Shown here piece after piece: positions 1 through 8,394 of a stretch of 45,416 bases of DNA. The DNA is from Herpetosiphonaceae bacterium. Lineage in GTDB: Bacteria > Chloroflexota > Chloroflexia > Chloroflexales > Herpetosiphonaceae. A model generated the notes under the pieces. The model did not search any database and was not told the origin of the DNA. It worked only from the letters and a program-made list of their open reading frames with translations. The stretch covers positions 1 through 45,416 of the forward strand of contig JABXJS010000199.1 in NCBI GenBank assembly GCA_013538855.1, given 5' to 3'. The stretch's first letter is position 1. Each line of letters starts with the position of its first letter. The position numbers and the translations under genes are program-made.

Positions 1-61
1 GGATTTGGGCGATCCGTGGGTGCGCGGTGGCTCCGTTGGTTGGTGCGATGCCCGCAGGCAT
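1..61 (-). CDS. Possible 5' fragment of a gene leaving the window
   Basis: An ATG at 59-61 on the minus strand opens a frame of 20 codons (MPAGIAPTNGATAHPRIAQI) without a stop before the edge. It starts about 20 bases after the predicted transcription start of the 86-114 promoter, but no Shine-Dalgarno sequence is visible and the ATG lies inside the 46-63 hairpin. It could equally be the leader of a gene starting further out, or part of a non-coding RNA. The fragment is too short to assign a family. Confidence 0.22.
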   Translation of the reverse strand, partial: MPAGIAPTNGATAHPRIAQI

Positions 62-85
62 CGGTGTCGTTGCGACAGCCGTGGG

Positions 86-114
86 AGTATACCACCGCAC
101 CGCCTGCATGTCAA
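86..114 (-). promoter_or_regulatory. Sigma70-type promoter reading out of the left edge
   Basis: On the minus strand TTGACA (109-114) and TATACT (86-91) are separated by exactly 17 bases, a near-consensus housekeeping promoter. Transcription would start near 79-80 and leave the window at base 1. The first transcribed bases contain a TGTCG/CGACA mini-hairpin and a perfect 7-bp stem with a 4-base loop at 46-63. The controlled gene lies mostly outside the window. Confidence 0.6.
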
Positions 115-529
115 ATGAACTGAATATGGCCGTGCACAGGTACTTGCTGTACACCACAGCGGGGACACTTTAGGCCACTAGAAAGGCATAAATATGCCTC
201 AGTACCCGCAGAGGGGTAGGCGCGCTCAGCACCGGTGCACACACGTATTTCGCTTATCCACGGCAACAGCGATCCACAAGATTCTCGCGTTTCTATGGAC
301 GTGGGGCTTTAACGCATGAGCATTTAGCCCCTACGGCAAGCTCGTTTGCTGCGCTTGGCCATCCGTAACCAGCCCGTGTGAGGCAGAAGAACCAGCGCAG
401 TAGCCACACCCCAAGCAGCGGGACGCAGATAAAGCTGGCCCTGCTGTCTGAGCTGGCAGCGGCTTGCACAACGATTCTTTTTTCATATACCTCCGCGCAT
501 CAAGCGCCAAACGCCTAGCGGCCATGCCA
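115..529. other. Intergenic stretch without a confident gene
   Basis: This region lies downstream of the minus-strand glycan operon. It holds a perfect AGGCATA/TATGCCT hairpin (184-199) and a GGGGCT/AGCCCC stem (303-331) with a 17-base loop. Neither has a convincing T-tract. A 51-codon minus-strand frame at 331-486 begins after GGAGG with only about three bases of spacing and encodes a Cys/Ser-rich peptide with no recognisable family. I do not call it a gene. No tRNA-like fold was seen. Confidence 0.5.
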
Positions 530-1135
530 CTAGACGACGAGCTGGGGCAGATGATTAATTTGCAGCACATGGGGCGCAGCCTGTGGAAAAAAACGGACTG
601 TACTGACTGACGCGGGCATGACGCTAAAGCGCAACAGCGCATCTAGCGGCAGCATCAGACAGTAGGCCAGAATGGCGCGGATCACGTCACAGTGGCTGAC
701 GATGGCGATATGCTGTTCGGGGTGCAGCGTATGAAGCCGCAGCAGCGCAGTGAGCGCCCGCTGCTGCACGGCCACCATCGGCTCGCCCTCGGGCGGCACG
801 GCCAGGCTGCGCACCGTATTCCAGTACGTCCACTGTGGATCAGCGCTCAGCTCAGTAAAGGTGCGGCCAGTCCACGTGCCGAAGTTGATCTCGGCAATAT
901 CTGGCTCGACATTGACAGGCAGATTGTGCGCTGCGGCGATCAGCTCGGCGGTGGCCATGGTGCGCTCTAGCGGGCTGGAGTAGAGCGCCTGGAGCGGAAC
1001 AGCGGCCAGCTCTGCGGCCAGCGCCTGCGCCTGACGCTGGCCCTCGGCGCTAAGCTGAACACCAGGACGCTGGCCAGACAGCTCTTGGCCAACGACGGCG
1101 TGAGCGGCATGGCGCACGAGCAGAAATGTGGTCAC
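530..1135 (-). CDS. Histidine phosphatase family protein (phosphoglycerate mutase-like)
   Basis: This is a 201-residue member of the histidine phosphatase superfamily (branch 1), which transfers phosphate through a phosphohistidine. The catalytic signature is at the very N-terminus (FLLVRHAAH, residues 4-12). The family motif SSPLERTMATAELI follows near residue 53, and a second catalytic His lies in IVSHCDVIRA. The length is typical of cobalamin phosphatase or broad-specificity PhoE-like enzymes. The start is a GTG that overlaps the TGA of the upstream hydrolase-like gene by four bases (GTGA), implying translational coupling. As the last gene of the operon it may dephosphorylate a sugar-phosphate intermediate; that is inferred from context only. 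The substrate cannot be read from the sequence. Confidence 0.88.
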   Translation of the reverse strand: MTTFLLVRHAAHAVVGQELSGQRPGVQLSAEGQRQAQALAAELAAVPLQALYSSPLERTMATAELIAAAHNLPVNVEPDIAEINFGTWTGRTFTELSADPQWTYWNTVRSLAVPPEGEPMVAVQQRALTALLRLHTLHPEQHIAIVSHCDVIRAILAYCLMLPLDALLRFSVMPASVSTVRFFPQAAPHVLQINHLPQLVV

Positions 1136-2022
1136 CGCTGTGCCCCAAGCACATAGCGCTCAACGACTTGGCGGGCAAAGGTGGCAAACTCTTGTGGGTC
1201 ATTGGGCGGGCTGGTGTGATGCGGACGCCGACCGATCGACGGCGGTGTAAAGCAGAGCGTGAGCGTGATATCGAACTCAGCCAGCGCCGCCATCTGACGA
1301 TCAAACCACGCGACAGCGTTGGGCCGGTGCCAATCGGCCCAGCTGATGCCAGTGCGAATGCTGCGCACGCCGAGCTTGCGGAACCAGTGGACCGCCTCGT
1401 CAAGGCGATGGTCCTCAAAGTGGAACCACTGGCACAGGCCCATGCGGCGGTCGAAGTACTCGAGCGCTGGCTTGGGCGAGCCATCGGCGCGGATCAGGCC
1501 CATATAGAAATGGCGATAGTAGGAGCTGCCTTCGCTCTCCTTGTGGCGGGTTGTCGCCTCCCAAGTGGGCGGAAGATCGAACAAGCTATACCAAAACACG
1601 CGCTCAGCGCGGCCAAGCAGCAGCTCGGCGGTGCGCTGAATGCCAAAGACCTGCACTTCATCGGCACCGAAGGTGGAGACGCCAACCTCGGTGACCCAGA
1701 CTGGAAGGTGGGTGACAGCGCGAATCTCAGCGAGCTTCGCAGGCCAGTCATCGATCTTCCAGTGGTTCCAGTCGAGCGGAAAGCCGTGGACAGCGACGGC
1801 ATCGACGTAGTCGAGGGTGCCAAGCGCCTGGAGGTGTTGAATAAAGATTGGATCAATTGGCGAGATGCCACCCATCACCAATGGCATGCGCGGTGCAAGC
1901 TGGCGGATGGCACCAGCGCCAAGGCTGATCATGGTGGCAAACTCGCTCCAATCAGGGTCCAGCTCGAAATCCCAGTGGGACATATTGTTTGGCTCATTCC
2001 ATAGCTTGATCGCTTCGATCAT
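1132..2022 (-). CDS. Glycoside hydrolase-like TIM-barrel protein, apparently circularly permuted
   Basis: This 296-residue protein resembles clan GH-A enzymes (GH39/GH5-like), which use two glutamates on barrel strands 4 and 7. LWNEPNN at residues 7-13 is the strand-4 acid/base motif (Glu10), and VWVTEVGVSTF around Glu112 fits the strand-7 nucleophile. The C-terminal third (about 195-290) reads like the normal beginning of such a protein: GLCQWFHFEDHRL, then LGVRSIRTGISWADWHRP, then LTLCFTPPS and FARQVVERY. In unpermuted relatives that Tyr leads directly into the WNEPN strand. The ATG at 2022 follows GGAGGTGTC and overlaps the upstream TGA as ATGA, so the short N-terminus is real rather than a truncation. 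A longer frame opening at 2058 would lie inside the upstream CgeB gene and lacks this site. It may be a glycosidase, a transglycosidase or a carbohydrate-binding regulator of the pathway. Confidence 0.8.
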   Translation of the reverse strand: MIEAIKLWNEPNNMSHWDFELDPDWSEFATMISLGAGAIRQLAPRMPLVMGGISPIDPIFIQHLQALGTLDYVDAVAVHGFPLDWNHWKIDDWPAKLAEIRAVTHLPVWVTEVGVSTFGADEVQVFGIQRTAELLLGRAERVFWYSLFDLPPTWEATTRHKESEGSSYYRHFYMGLIRADGSPKPALEYFDRRMGLCQWFHFEDHRLDEAVHWFRKLGVRSIRTGISWADWHRPNAVAWFDRQMAALAEFDITLTLCFTPPSIGRRPHHTSPPNDPQEFATFARQVVERYVLGAQR

Positions 2023-3113
2023 GACACCTCCGCAGTGAGCGTTGATTGAGAGCGCCACTCGCGCACATAGCCCTCCAGCTCACAGGCGCGCTGAGCAGCT
2101 GTGTGCTCGGCCAGCACGCGCGCGCGGGCGCGCTGCGCGATGGCTTGACGTGCAGCAGAGTCAAGCTGAAGGTAGCGTAAGACATCGGCGGTGGAGCGAG
2201 CGAGCAGAATCTCTTCATTGGGGACAAAAAACGTTTCGATGCCCGGCCAGACATCGCTGATGATCGGAACGCCGCAGGCGGCGGCCTCAAACAAGCGCAC
2301 GCTTGGCGCAAAGCCAGCGCGAATCATATCGGCGCGGGTCACATTGAGGGTAAAGGTCTGCTGATTATAAAAGCGACGGTGGCGATCAGGCGGGATGTGG
2401 GCGCAGTGCTGCACATTGCTGGGCCACGCATCGAGGTCGGGATACTGCGGGCCAGCAACAACAAAGTGCTCGGCGGGCAAGGCTTGGGCCGGCGCGAAGA
2501 GGAAGCGCTCGACGCTGGGCTGGCGGTCGGCGCTATAGGTGCCGAGGTAGCCGAGGAGCCATGTGTGCGCGACATCCTCGGGCGCATACAGGTCTGGATC
2601 GACGGAGCAGTAGAGCGGCCGGGCCATAGGCGAGCCATACTCGCGCTCCAGCAGCTGGAGGGTTGGGCCACCGGTAAAGGAGAGGTAGCAGTGGTAGGCG
2701 GCGATCAACTCGGGCGTGAGGTACTCGTAGTCGTGGTTGGCAAGCTTCGCGAGTGTGACAGGAGTGTCAATATCATAAAAGGCCGTCATGACCTGGGCCT
2801 GGCGCAGCACCCACTGGCCGACGGCGACGCCCTCGGGGACATAGGAGCCAACAATCACGAGGTCGGCGGCGGCGACCTGGGCCGCAAAGCGCTGCTGGAG
2901 GTCAGCGAGCGACGAGTACAGCTCGGTCTGCGCATAGGGCGGATGCGGCAGATCGCGGTTCTCGGCGTACCACGGAACATCGCGCTCTAGAAAGAGCAGC
3001 GAGTGTCCGCGCTCGGACAGGGCGCGCACAAGGCCGCGATAGGTTGTGGCGTGGCCATTGCCCCAGGCGGAGGTAATGGACAGGCCAAGGATAACAATCG
3101 AGAGCGGCTCCAT
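2019..3113 (-). CDS. CgeB-family glycosyltransferase
   Basis: This 364-residue GT-B-type glycosyltransferase belongs to the CgeB group (spore maturation protein CgeB-like, DUF3880 plus Glyco_trans_1_2). Its N-terminal half starts with a Rossmann strand, IVILGLSITSAWGNGHAT, where the Gly-rich loop resembles those of its two neighbours. The C-terminal donor-binding half has the family pattern VRLFEAAACGVPIISD, then GIETFF, then a terminal helix with RVLAEHTAAQRA. It follows the 3113-4207 paralogue with a TGATG junction and has GGAGGT five bases before its ATG. It should transfer a sugar from a nucleotide donor in the cytoplasm. Donor and acceptor are not predictable. Confidence 0.87.
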   Translation of the reverse strand: MEPLSIVILGLSITSAWGNGHATTYRGLVRALSERGHSLLFLERDVPWYAENRDLPHPPYAQTELYSSLADLQQRFAAQVAAADLVIVGSYVPEGVAVGQWVLRQAQVMTAFYDIDTPVTLAKLANHDYEYLTPELIAAYHCYLSFTGGPTLQLLEREYGSPMARPLYCSVDPDLYAPEDVAHTWLLGYLGTYSADRQPSVERFLFAPAQALPAEHFVVAGPQYPDLDAWPSNVQHCAHIPPDRHRRFYNQQTFTLNVTRADMIRAGFAPSVRLFEAAACGVPIISDVWPGIETFFVPNEEILLARSTADVLRYLQLDSAARQAIAQRARARVLAEHTAAQRACELEGYVREWRSQSTLTAEVS

Positions 3114-4207
3114 CAGACACCTCCCACCGCAGACGAGACCGCCATCACCTCCTCGAACTGGGCGGCGCGGTGAGCGTAGGTGTGCGCGCCGAGGACGCGG
3201 CGCAGCGCGGCCTGGCCGATCGAGTGGGCGCGCTCGGGCGTGAGCTGCTCCAGAATACGAGCGACCTCAGCGCCATCGTGGGCGACGAGCACCTCGCGAT
3301 CTGGCTCAAGAAAGGTCTCGATGCCTTCCCAGGCATCACAGAGCAGGCAGGCAGCCGCACCAGCGGCCTCAAAGACGCGCGTTGGCGGCGAGAAGCCATA
3401 GCGGGCCATGCTGGCGCGATTAATGTTGAGCACTGCGCGGGCCGTGCAGTTAAACGCATTGTGATCTTTGGTGTACAGATGGCCGATGTAGCGCACATTG
3501 GACGGCATGGGCTTATCGCCCCAGCCATTGCCAGCGAGGATAAAGCTGCGCCGTGGAAGGGTTGCCGCCGCAGCGAGAAAGAACTCCTCGACGCGCTGCT
3601 CGCGGTCGGGCAAGCGATTGCCAAGAAAGCCAAGATCGGCCTGAAAGCGCGGGTCAGGGCTGACAGGATGGTGGGTAGCAGGATCGAGGGCGTTGTAGAT
3701 CGGAATACATGCGCGAGCGCCGCGGGCGGTGTACGCCTGCACAACCGGATCGCCGCCGCCGTAGGTGAGAACCATATCGTAGCCGGGGATAGCGCGCCAA
3801 AACGGATCGGCGGGATCGGCGTCGATGCGGTCGAGCGTGACGGGCGCATCGACATCCCAGAAGACCACGCGATTATCCGGGCGTTTGAGATCGAGCACCG
3901 CCGCCTCAAGCAAAGCATCAAAGACGCCGACGCCGCTGGCCTTGGCGATCAGATCAGCGTCGCGAGCGGCAGCGAGGGCTGAGTAGACACCCGCCTCGGT
4001 AGCCGGGTAGACGACGACCTTGGCCCAGTCGGGATCGGGAATATCGCGGTGGGCTTGGCGATCGTAGGCGTCTGGCTCATAGAAGGTGATGCGATGGCCA
4101 CGGCTATGCAGGGCTTTGATAATGCCACGGTAGTAGGTGGCCGCGCCGTTCCAGTACGCCGAAACGAGGCTTGATCCAAAAAAGGCTATATTGAGGCCAT
4201 GGGCCAT
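3113..4207 (-). CDS. CgeB-family glycosyltransferase
   Basis: This is a 364-residue paralogue of the gene immediately downstream and of the same length. The N-terminal segment FFGSSLVSAYWNGAATYYRG matches the family's first strand and loop. VVFWDVDAPVTLDRI (about residues 139-153) parallels AFYDIDTPVTL in its neighbour. The C-terminal domain has TRVFEAAGAAACLLCD followed by WEGIETFLEPDREV. Its start is the ATG after AGGAGGTACTTC and lies 22 bases inside the preceding CgeB-like gene. The presence of three related but clearly diverged enzymes in a row suggests successive sugar additions rather than recent duplication. Confidence 0.87.
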   Translation of the reverse strand: MAHGLNIAFFGSSLVSAYWNGAATYYRGIIKALHSRGHRITFYEPDAYDRQAHRDIPDPDWAKVVVYPATEAGVYSALAAARDADLIAKASGVGVFDALLEAAVLDLKRPDNRVVFWDVDAPVTLDRIDADPADPFWRAIPGYDMVLTYGGGDPVVQAYTARGARACIPIYNALDPATHHPVSPDPRFQADLGFLGNRLPDREQRVEEFFLAAAATLPRRSFILAGNGWGDKPMPSNVRYIGHLYTKDHNAFNCTARAVLNINRASMARYGFSPPTRVFEAAGAAACLLCDAWEGIETFLEPDREVLVAHDGAEVARILEQLTPERAHSIGQAALRRVLGAHTYAHRAAQFEEVMAVSSAVGGV

Positions 4208-5319
4208 GAAGTACCTCCTTGAGAGCGGGGCTGGCCTAGCTCAGCGCAAACAGCCAGCAGCTCATCGACACGATGACGACACGTATGGCGCTCCCTGATG
4301 GTGCGCAGGCCATTGCGGGCCAGGGTTTGGGCAAACTCAGCGTCGCTGAGCACCTGCTGGAGCAAGCGCTGCATCTCGGCCCCGCTGTGCGCGATCAAAA
4401 AATCCACGCCAGGGGCGAACAAGTGCTCGCAGTCATCCCATGGTGAGCAGATCAGCGGAATGCCACAGGCCAGCGCCTCGAACACACGGATCGTCGGGAT
4501 GCCGGGGAGCGACTCGACGTAGGGGCGGCGGAGCACGTGGACGGTGGCGCGAAACTGCGCCAGCACCTGGGGAGCCTGGTAGTTCGGCAGCCAGCCAGCG
4601 TACTCCATGCCAGCGGCGGACAGCTCCTGAAGCGCGGCGGGCGGATAGCGCACGCCGTAGACACGTGCGCAGGCGTGTAGCTCACGCACAGGGTTAATCA
4701 AAAACTCACGTAGTTCGTTGGAGCGCTCCTCATCGCCCCAGTTGCCAATCCAGACGACATCGCCGCTGTAGGTGCTGGTGGGACGCGGATAAAAGAGGCG
4801 TGTGTCGGCGGCCTCGTGCCAGACCCAGACGTGCTCGGCCCAGCCGTGTTGCAGATAGAGATTGCGCACCTTCGCGCCAAACGCGAGCACGCCATCGTAG
4901 TGGCGCAGATCATAGGCGCGCATCGCCGCAGGCGCAGTGACCGAGCGGTGGTGGGTGTCGTGAAACAGCAGCGTGTACGACTGGGTGCGGGCGCGATGCG
5001 CACCGATCCGCTGCACAAGCTGCGGATCGCTCCACTCGTGGACGATCACCACATCAGCAGAGTCGAGCGTGGCATCGAGATCGAGGGAGGCAAGATCGTA
5101 GAAGGCGTAGTGCAAGCCAGGGAAGGCCTGTTGGAAATGTGTGATCGCCGCCGCGCCATACTCAGCGACGAGATTGGTGCGACTCCAGCCGCTGCGCGGC
5201 TCGCAGACAAGCACAGCGTGGCCGCGCGCCTGTAGCTCGGTGATCACACCGCGCAGAAAATGGGCGTTGCCATTGTTCCAGTCCGAGACCACCGAGTGAT
5301 AGAACAGCACAAAGCGCAT
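4186..5319 (-). CDS. CgeB-like glycosyltransferase
   Basis: This 377-residue protein is the most diverged of the three CgeB-like enzymes. The N-terminus MRFVLFYHSVVSDWNNGNAH matches the first strand and loop of the family. YDGVLAFGAKVRNLYLQHGW and VWVWHEAADTRLFYP mark the domain junction. The C-terminal half carries TIRVFEALACGIPLICSPWDD and a closing RHTCRHRVDEL helix. An AGGAGGT lies six bases before the ATG, and the start overlaps the stop of the GT4 gene as TGATG. Its own 3' end overlaps the next start by 22 bases. Soluble, with no membrane segment. It is probably a cytoplasmic transferase acting in sequence with its neighbours. Confidence 0.84.
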   Translation of the reverse strand: MRFVLFYHSVVSDWNNGNAHFLRGVITELQARGHAVLVCEPRSGWSRTNLVAEYGAAAITHFQQAFPGLHYAFYDLASLDLDATLDSADVVIVHEWSDPQLVQRIGAHRARTQSYTLLFHDTHHRSVTAPAAMRAYDLRHYDGVLAFGAKVRNLYLQHGWAEHVWVWHEAADTRLFYPRPTSTYSGDVVWIGNWGDEERSNELREFLINPVRELHACARVYGVRYPPAALQELSAAGMEYAGWLPNYQAPQVLAQFRATVHVLRRPYVESLPGIPTIRVFEALACGIPLICSPWDDCEHLFAPGVDFLIAHSGAEMQRLLQQVLSDAEFAQTLARNGLRTIRERHTCRHRVDELLAVCAELGQPRSQGGTSWPMASI

Positions 5320-6446
5320 CAGATTACCTCCTGACGAGCAGCCGCAGGCAGGCGCAGATTGAGGGCGGGGGCAGGCTGGGCTTGACCGAGCAACTGGCGG
5401 TAGGCGTGCACATAGTTCGCGGCCATTGCGCAGGTGGTCAGGTGCTGAGCGCGCGCATACGCCTGACGTGCCAGGCGCTCACGCCGCACATCATCAGCGA
5501 TCAGTGCAGCCAAGGCGGACTGGAGCTGCGCGTGATCGTTGGGATCGACAAAGATTGCTTCATTGCCCCACAGCTCACGCAGACTAGGAATGGAGCCAAG
5601 CACCAAGGCGCAGCCGGACAGCGCGGCCTCCAGCACCGACAGCCCAAACGGCTCGTAGCGCGCAGGGAGGGCATAGATCGCGGCGCGGCTCAGCCAGCTG
5701 GCCATGGACTGCGCGTCCAGACAGCCGAGAGCGTGCACATGCTGATGAAGCGCCGTGCCACCGCTAGGATGCTCGGAGGAGCCAGCCACGTACACGGGCC
5801 AGTCGAGCTGTGGCGCAACAGCATCGAGCGCCGCAACATTCTTCGCAGCGTCCCAAAGGCGACCAGCGGCCATGATCAGCGGCTGCTTCCGTGCGCGCGT
5901 AAACTGGCGGGGATTGCGGCCATTCAAAATTACCTGTGAGCATGGGAGCGGCCCATAGAGCTGCTGCAGCGCACGCAGCATAGCCTGGGTTGGTGCGACG
6001 ACGAGGTCGGCGGCCTGGAGGCCAGCGCGCACAGCAGCGCGGTACCTGCGCCACTGTGGCGGCGGCGGCGTGGCGTGAACGCCCTGCCACCATGACAGCA
6101 CGCACGAGTGCGCGACCATCAGCACCGGGGCGCTCCACGGCAGGCAGCCATGGGCGTAGCCGTTGAGGTGGATGAGATCGGGCTGATGCTGCTGCTCAAG
6201 GCGCAGCAGCCACGCGCCAGCCGCCTGCACGTCCGGCCATGGATCGTCCATCCATTCCAGCTTATAGGAGCTTTCCGCGACGGTCAGGTTGGGCACAGCG
6301 CGGGCCATCGACCACTGAGCGGCGCTCAGCGGCGCGCCCATGGAGGCCAGCACCACCTCAATGCGGTAGGATTGGAGGGCCTGCGCCAGCTCGATGGCGT
6401 AGGACCAAACCCCGCCAACAGTATCAGTTGTCATCAACAATTTCAT
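5319..6446 (-). CDS. Glycosyltransferase family 4 protein
   Basis: This is a 375-residue GT-B enzyme of family GT4 (retaining). The N-terminal acceptor domain begins MKLLMTTDTVGGVWSYAIEL, including the Gly-Gly phosphate-binding loop. The C-terminal donor domain contains IMAAGRLWDAAKN and the E-x7-E motif in RYEPFGLSVLEAALSGCALV (about residues 265-285), which holds the nucleotide-sugar ribose and phosphate. The ATG overlaps the stop of the Gfo/Idh/MocA gene (ATGA). It is the only GT4 enzyme in an otherwise CgeB-dominated operon, so it may add the first or a branching sugar. This ordering is inference. Confidence 0.9.
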   Translation of the reverse strand: MKLLMTTDTVGGVWSYAIELAQALQSYRIEVVLASMGAPLSAAQWSMARAVPNLTVAESSYKLEWMDDPWPDVQAAGAWLLRLEQQHQPDLIHLNGYAHGCLPWSAPVLMVAHSCVLSWWQGVHATPPPPQWRRYRAAVRAGLQAADLVVAPTQAMLRALQQLYGPLPCSQVILNGRNPRQFTRARKQPLIMAAGRLWDAAKNVAALDAVAPQLDWPVYVAGSSEHPSGGTALHQHVHALGCLDAQSMASWLSRAAIYALPARYEPFGLSVLEAALSGCALVLGSIPSLRELWGNEAIFVDPNDHAQLQSALAALIADDVRRERLARQAYARAQHLTTCAMAANYVHAYRQLLGQAQPAPALNLRLPAAARQEVI

Positions 6447-7447
6447 ACGCGTTGATACATTGCATCGAGTGTTTCAGCGACGTGGACAAGGTGTTCGATA
6501 GCGGGGTCAAAGCAGGCGCTGTGAGCGAGGCGCGCAGCCCAAGCCTCAAGTGCGCGGCCGCCCCAGTCGTCGGGCGGGCTACTGAGCAGCTGGCGCGCGG
6601 TACCCTGAAAGCGCTCGACCGTAAAGTCGTAGAACGAGCCGTTGACATTGCGCAGCGCAGCGCCGCCCTGCGAGCCATAGAATGCAGCCTCAATCACTGC
6701 ATCGCAGCCAGCAGGCAGGTGCCACGAGCACGCTAAGCGCAGACTTGTGCCATTGGCAAGGTCAATCAGCGCAGCGGCGTAGTCTTCGACGCGATCCTGC
6801 ATTGTTTGGAGCGGCTGGCCGCCAGCAAAGAGACGGCTTGTCACATGCTCCACCGCTGGAAAATCCAACATCCAGAGTGCTAAATCAACGAGATGAATGC
6901 CTAAATCAATTACACATCCGCCACCAGCAAGCTGCGGATCATAGAACCACGGTTTATCCGGCCCATAGGCATTGTGAAAGGTAAGATCGGCGGCGTAGAT
7001 TTGGCCAAGCTCGCCGGAGAGAATCAGCTGGCGCAGCGTGTCCATGCCGCTGATATAGCGGTAGGACAGATCGACGCCGAGCAGGCGGTCGTGCGCCTGC
7101 GCGGCCGCGATCACCTGCTGATTCTCGGCAGCAGTGCGGCCGAGCGGCTTCTGGCAAAAGACGGCCAGGCCATGCTCAAGGGCCTGCAGCGACTGTGCAG
7201 CGTGCAATGCGCTTGGCGTTGCAATCACCACGCCATCAAGATCAAGCGCGAGCAGATCGGCGAGATCGTGGCCGGGCTGAGCGGCGGGGGCGATGGCCAG
7301 GGCGGCATCGACCAGCTCGGGCACAGGATCGGCAACCGCAGCAATCGTGACGAGATCGCGCTGGGCGAGCGCCTCCATGCGCATGCGTCCAATCCAGCCA
7401 ACGCCAAGGAAGCCAAGCCGTGGACGAGTTGCAGTTAATCGAGACAT
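6443..7447 (-). CDS. Gfo/Idh/MocA family oxidoreductase
   Basis: This 334-residue NAD(P)-dependent sugar dehydrogenase is of the glucose-fructose oxidoreductase/inositol dehydrogenase type. The Rossmann glycine motif is LGFLGVGWIG (11-20), and the family catalytic segment appears as VFCQKPLGRTAAEN, with the EKP-type lysine present but Glu replaced by Gln. DLGIHLVDLALWML carries the usual catalytic His region. The ATG at 7447 is preferred because MSRLTATRPRLGFLG places the Rossmann strand near the N-terminus; a longer upstream frame runs inside the MDR gene and is not protein-like. It overlaps the MDR gene by 13 bases. In many polysaccharide clusters an MDR domain and a Gfo domain are fused in one bi-domain oxidoreductase, so the two adjacent genes may form one enzyme system. 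Confidence 0.9.
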   Translation of the reverse strand: MSRLTATRPRLGFLGVGWIGRMRMEALAQRDLVTIAAVADPVPELVDAALAIAPAAQPGHDLADLLALDLDGVVIATPSALHAAQSLQALEHGLAVFCQKPLGRTAAENQQVIAAAQAHDRLLGVDLSYRYISGMDTLRQLILSGELGQIYAADLTFHNAYGPDKPWFYDPQLAGGGCVIDLGIHLVDLALWMLDFPAVEHVTSRLFAGGQPLQTMQDRVEDYAAALIDLANGTSLRLACSWHLPAGCDAVIEAAFYGSQGGAALRNVNGSFYDFTVERFQGTARQLLSSPPDDWGGRALEAWAARLAHSACFDPAIEHLVHVAETLDAMYQRV

Positions 7448-8394
7448 AGCCACGCTTTCATAAATCCAGATGGGCGCTCCAGCGTCGCATCGAGCGCCGC
7501 CGCCAGCTGATCCAGCGGGAACGAGTGGGTGAGCAGCGGCTGTAGGGAGATCTGCTGGCTGACGAGCGCATCGAGCGCCGCCTGCATGCCGGCAACATAG
7601 ACAGCGGGATCGCGCTCGTGGGCGTTGATCACGTCCAAGCCGCGCCAGTTCCACAGCTGCATATTGACCTGGCGCGGGCCATCCTGATGATAGCCAGCAA
7701 TCACGAGGCGGCCGCGCTCGGCGGTCAGCTCGCTGGCCAGATCGAGCGGCCACTGGCGGCCAGTAGCCTCGATCACCACCGGGCAGCCCTGGCCATTGGT
7801 CAGCGTCTGGACCTGCTCGATAACGCGCCAGTGATCATCCATCACAACCGTGTGCGCCGCGCCCCACGTGCGGGCGAGATCGAGCGCCTCAGAGCGGCGG
7901 GTGATCGCGATCACCTGTGCGCCCGCTGCGGCGGCCAGCCGGGTTAGGACAAGGCCAAGAAAGCCAACCCCGACAATCGCCACCGTCTGCTGCGGCTTGA
8001 TCGCGCTACGGCGAAAAATATTAAAGGCACAGCCAAGCGGCTCCAGCGGCAGCGGCTGATCTGCCAGCTCAGCAGGCAGGCGCACCAGCTGTGTCGCGGC
8101 GGCGACATCGTACTCAGCGAAGGCGTGGCCAGAGAGCAAGGCGACGCGCTCGCCGACGTGCCAATCGGCGACGGCGGAGCCGACAGCGTCGATAACGCCC
8201 CAGCCCTCGTGGCCGGGCGCGCCGGGCGCACAGGGGTACTCAAACCAGGGCTGGCCCGTCCATAGCTCCAGATTGGAGGCGCAGACGCCACAGCCCTGCA
8301 GGCGCACGCGCACCTGATCGGGCGCTGGCTGCGGGACAGGAACATTGACCAGCGCCGTCGAGCGTGGCCCAGTGATCGTTACAGCGCGCATCAT
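7435..8394 (-). CDS. Zinc-type alcohol dehydrogenase (MDR superfamily)
   Basis: This is a 319-residue medium-chain dehydrogenase/reductase. The GroES-like N-domain has the catalytic-zinc motifs GCGVCASNLELW and APGHEGWGVI. The NAD(P)-binding domain carries VAIVGVGFLGLV. The four-cysteine structural-zinc lobe usual in alcohol dehydrogenases is missing, as in the short MDR proteins found in polysaccharide clusters. Two tandem ATGs (8394 and 8391) overlap the epimerase stop as ATGATG; either may be used and no strong ribosome site is seen, suggesting coupled reinitiation. It probably oxidises or reduces a sugar or polyol intermediate together with the following Gfo/Idh/MocA protein. Confidence 0.88.
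   Translation of the reverse strand: MMRAVTITGPRSTALVNVPVPQPAPDQVRVRLQGCGVCASNLELWTGQPWFEYPCAPGAPGHEGWGVIDAVGSAVADWHVGERVALLSGHAFAEYDVAAATQLVRLPAELADQPLPLEPLGCAFNIFRRSAIKPQQTVAIVGVGFLGLVLTRLAAAAGAQVIAITRRSEALDLARTWGAAHTVVMDDHWRVIEQVQTLTNGQGCPVVIEATGRQWPLDLASELTAERGRLVIAGYHQDGPRQVNMQLWNWRGLDVINAHERDPAVYVAGMQAALDALVSQQISLQPLLTHSFPLDQLAAALDATLERPSGFMKAWLCLD

Noticed and set aside
331-642. Minus-strand frame of 103 codons overlapping the end of the phosphatase gene
   Set aside because: Its composition (Cys/Ser/Arg-rich) is not protein-like, and it overlaps a gene with clear motifs. The internal 51-codon part at 331-486 has a ribosome-like GGAGG but with too short a spacing.
1126-2004. Long plus-strand frame opposite the hydrolase-like gene
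   Set aside because: It is a shadow of the high-GC coding strand; the minus-strand protein has catalytic motifs, a ribosome site and operon junctions.
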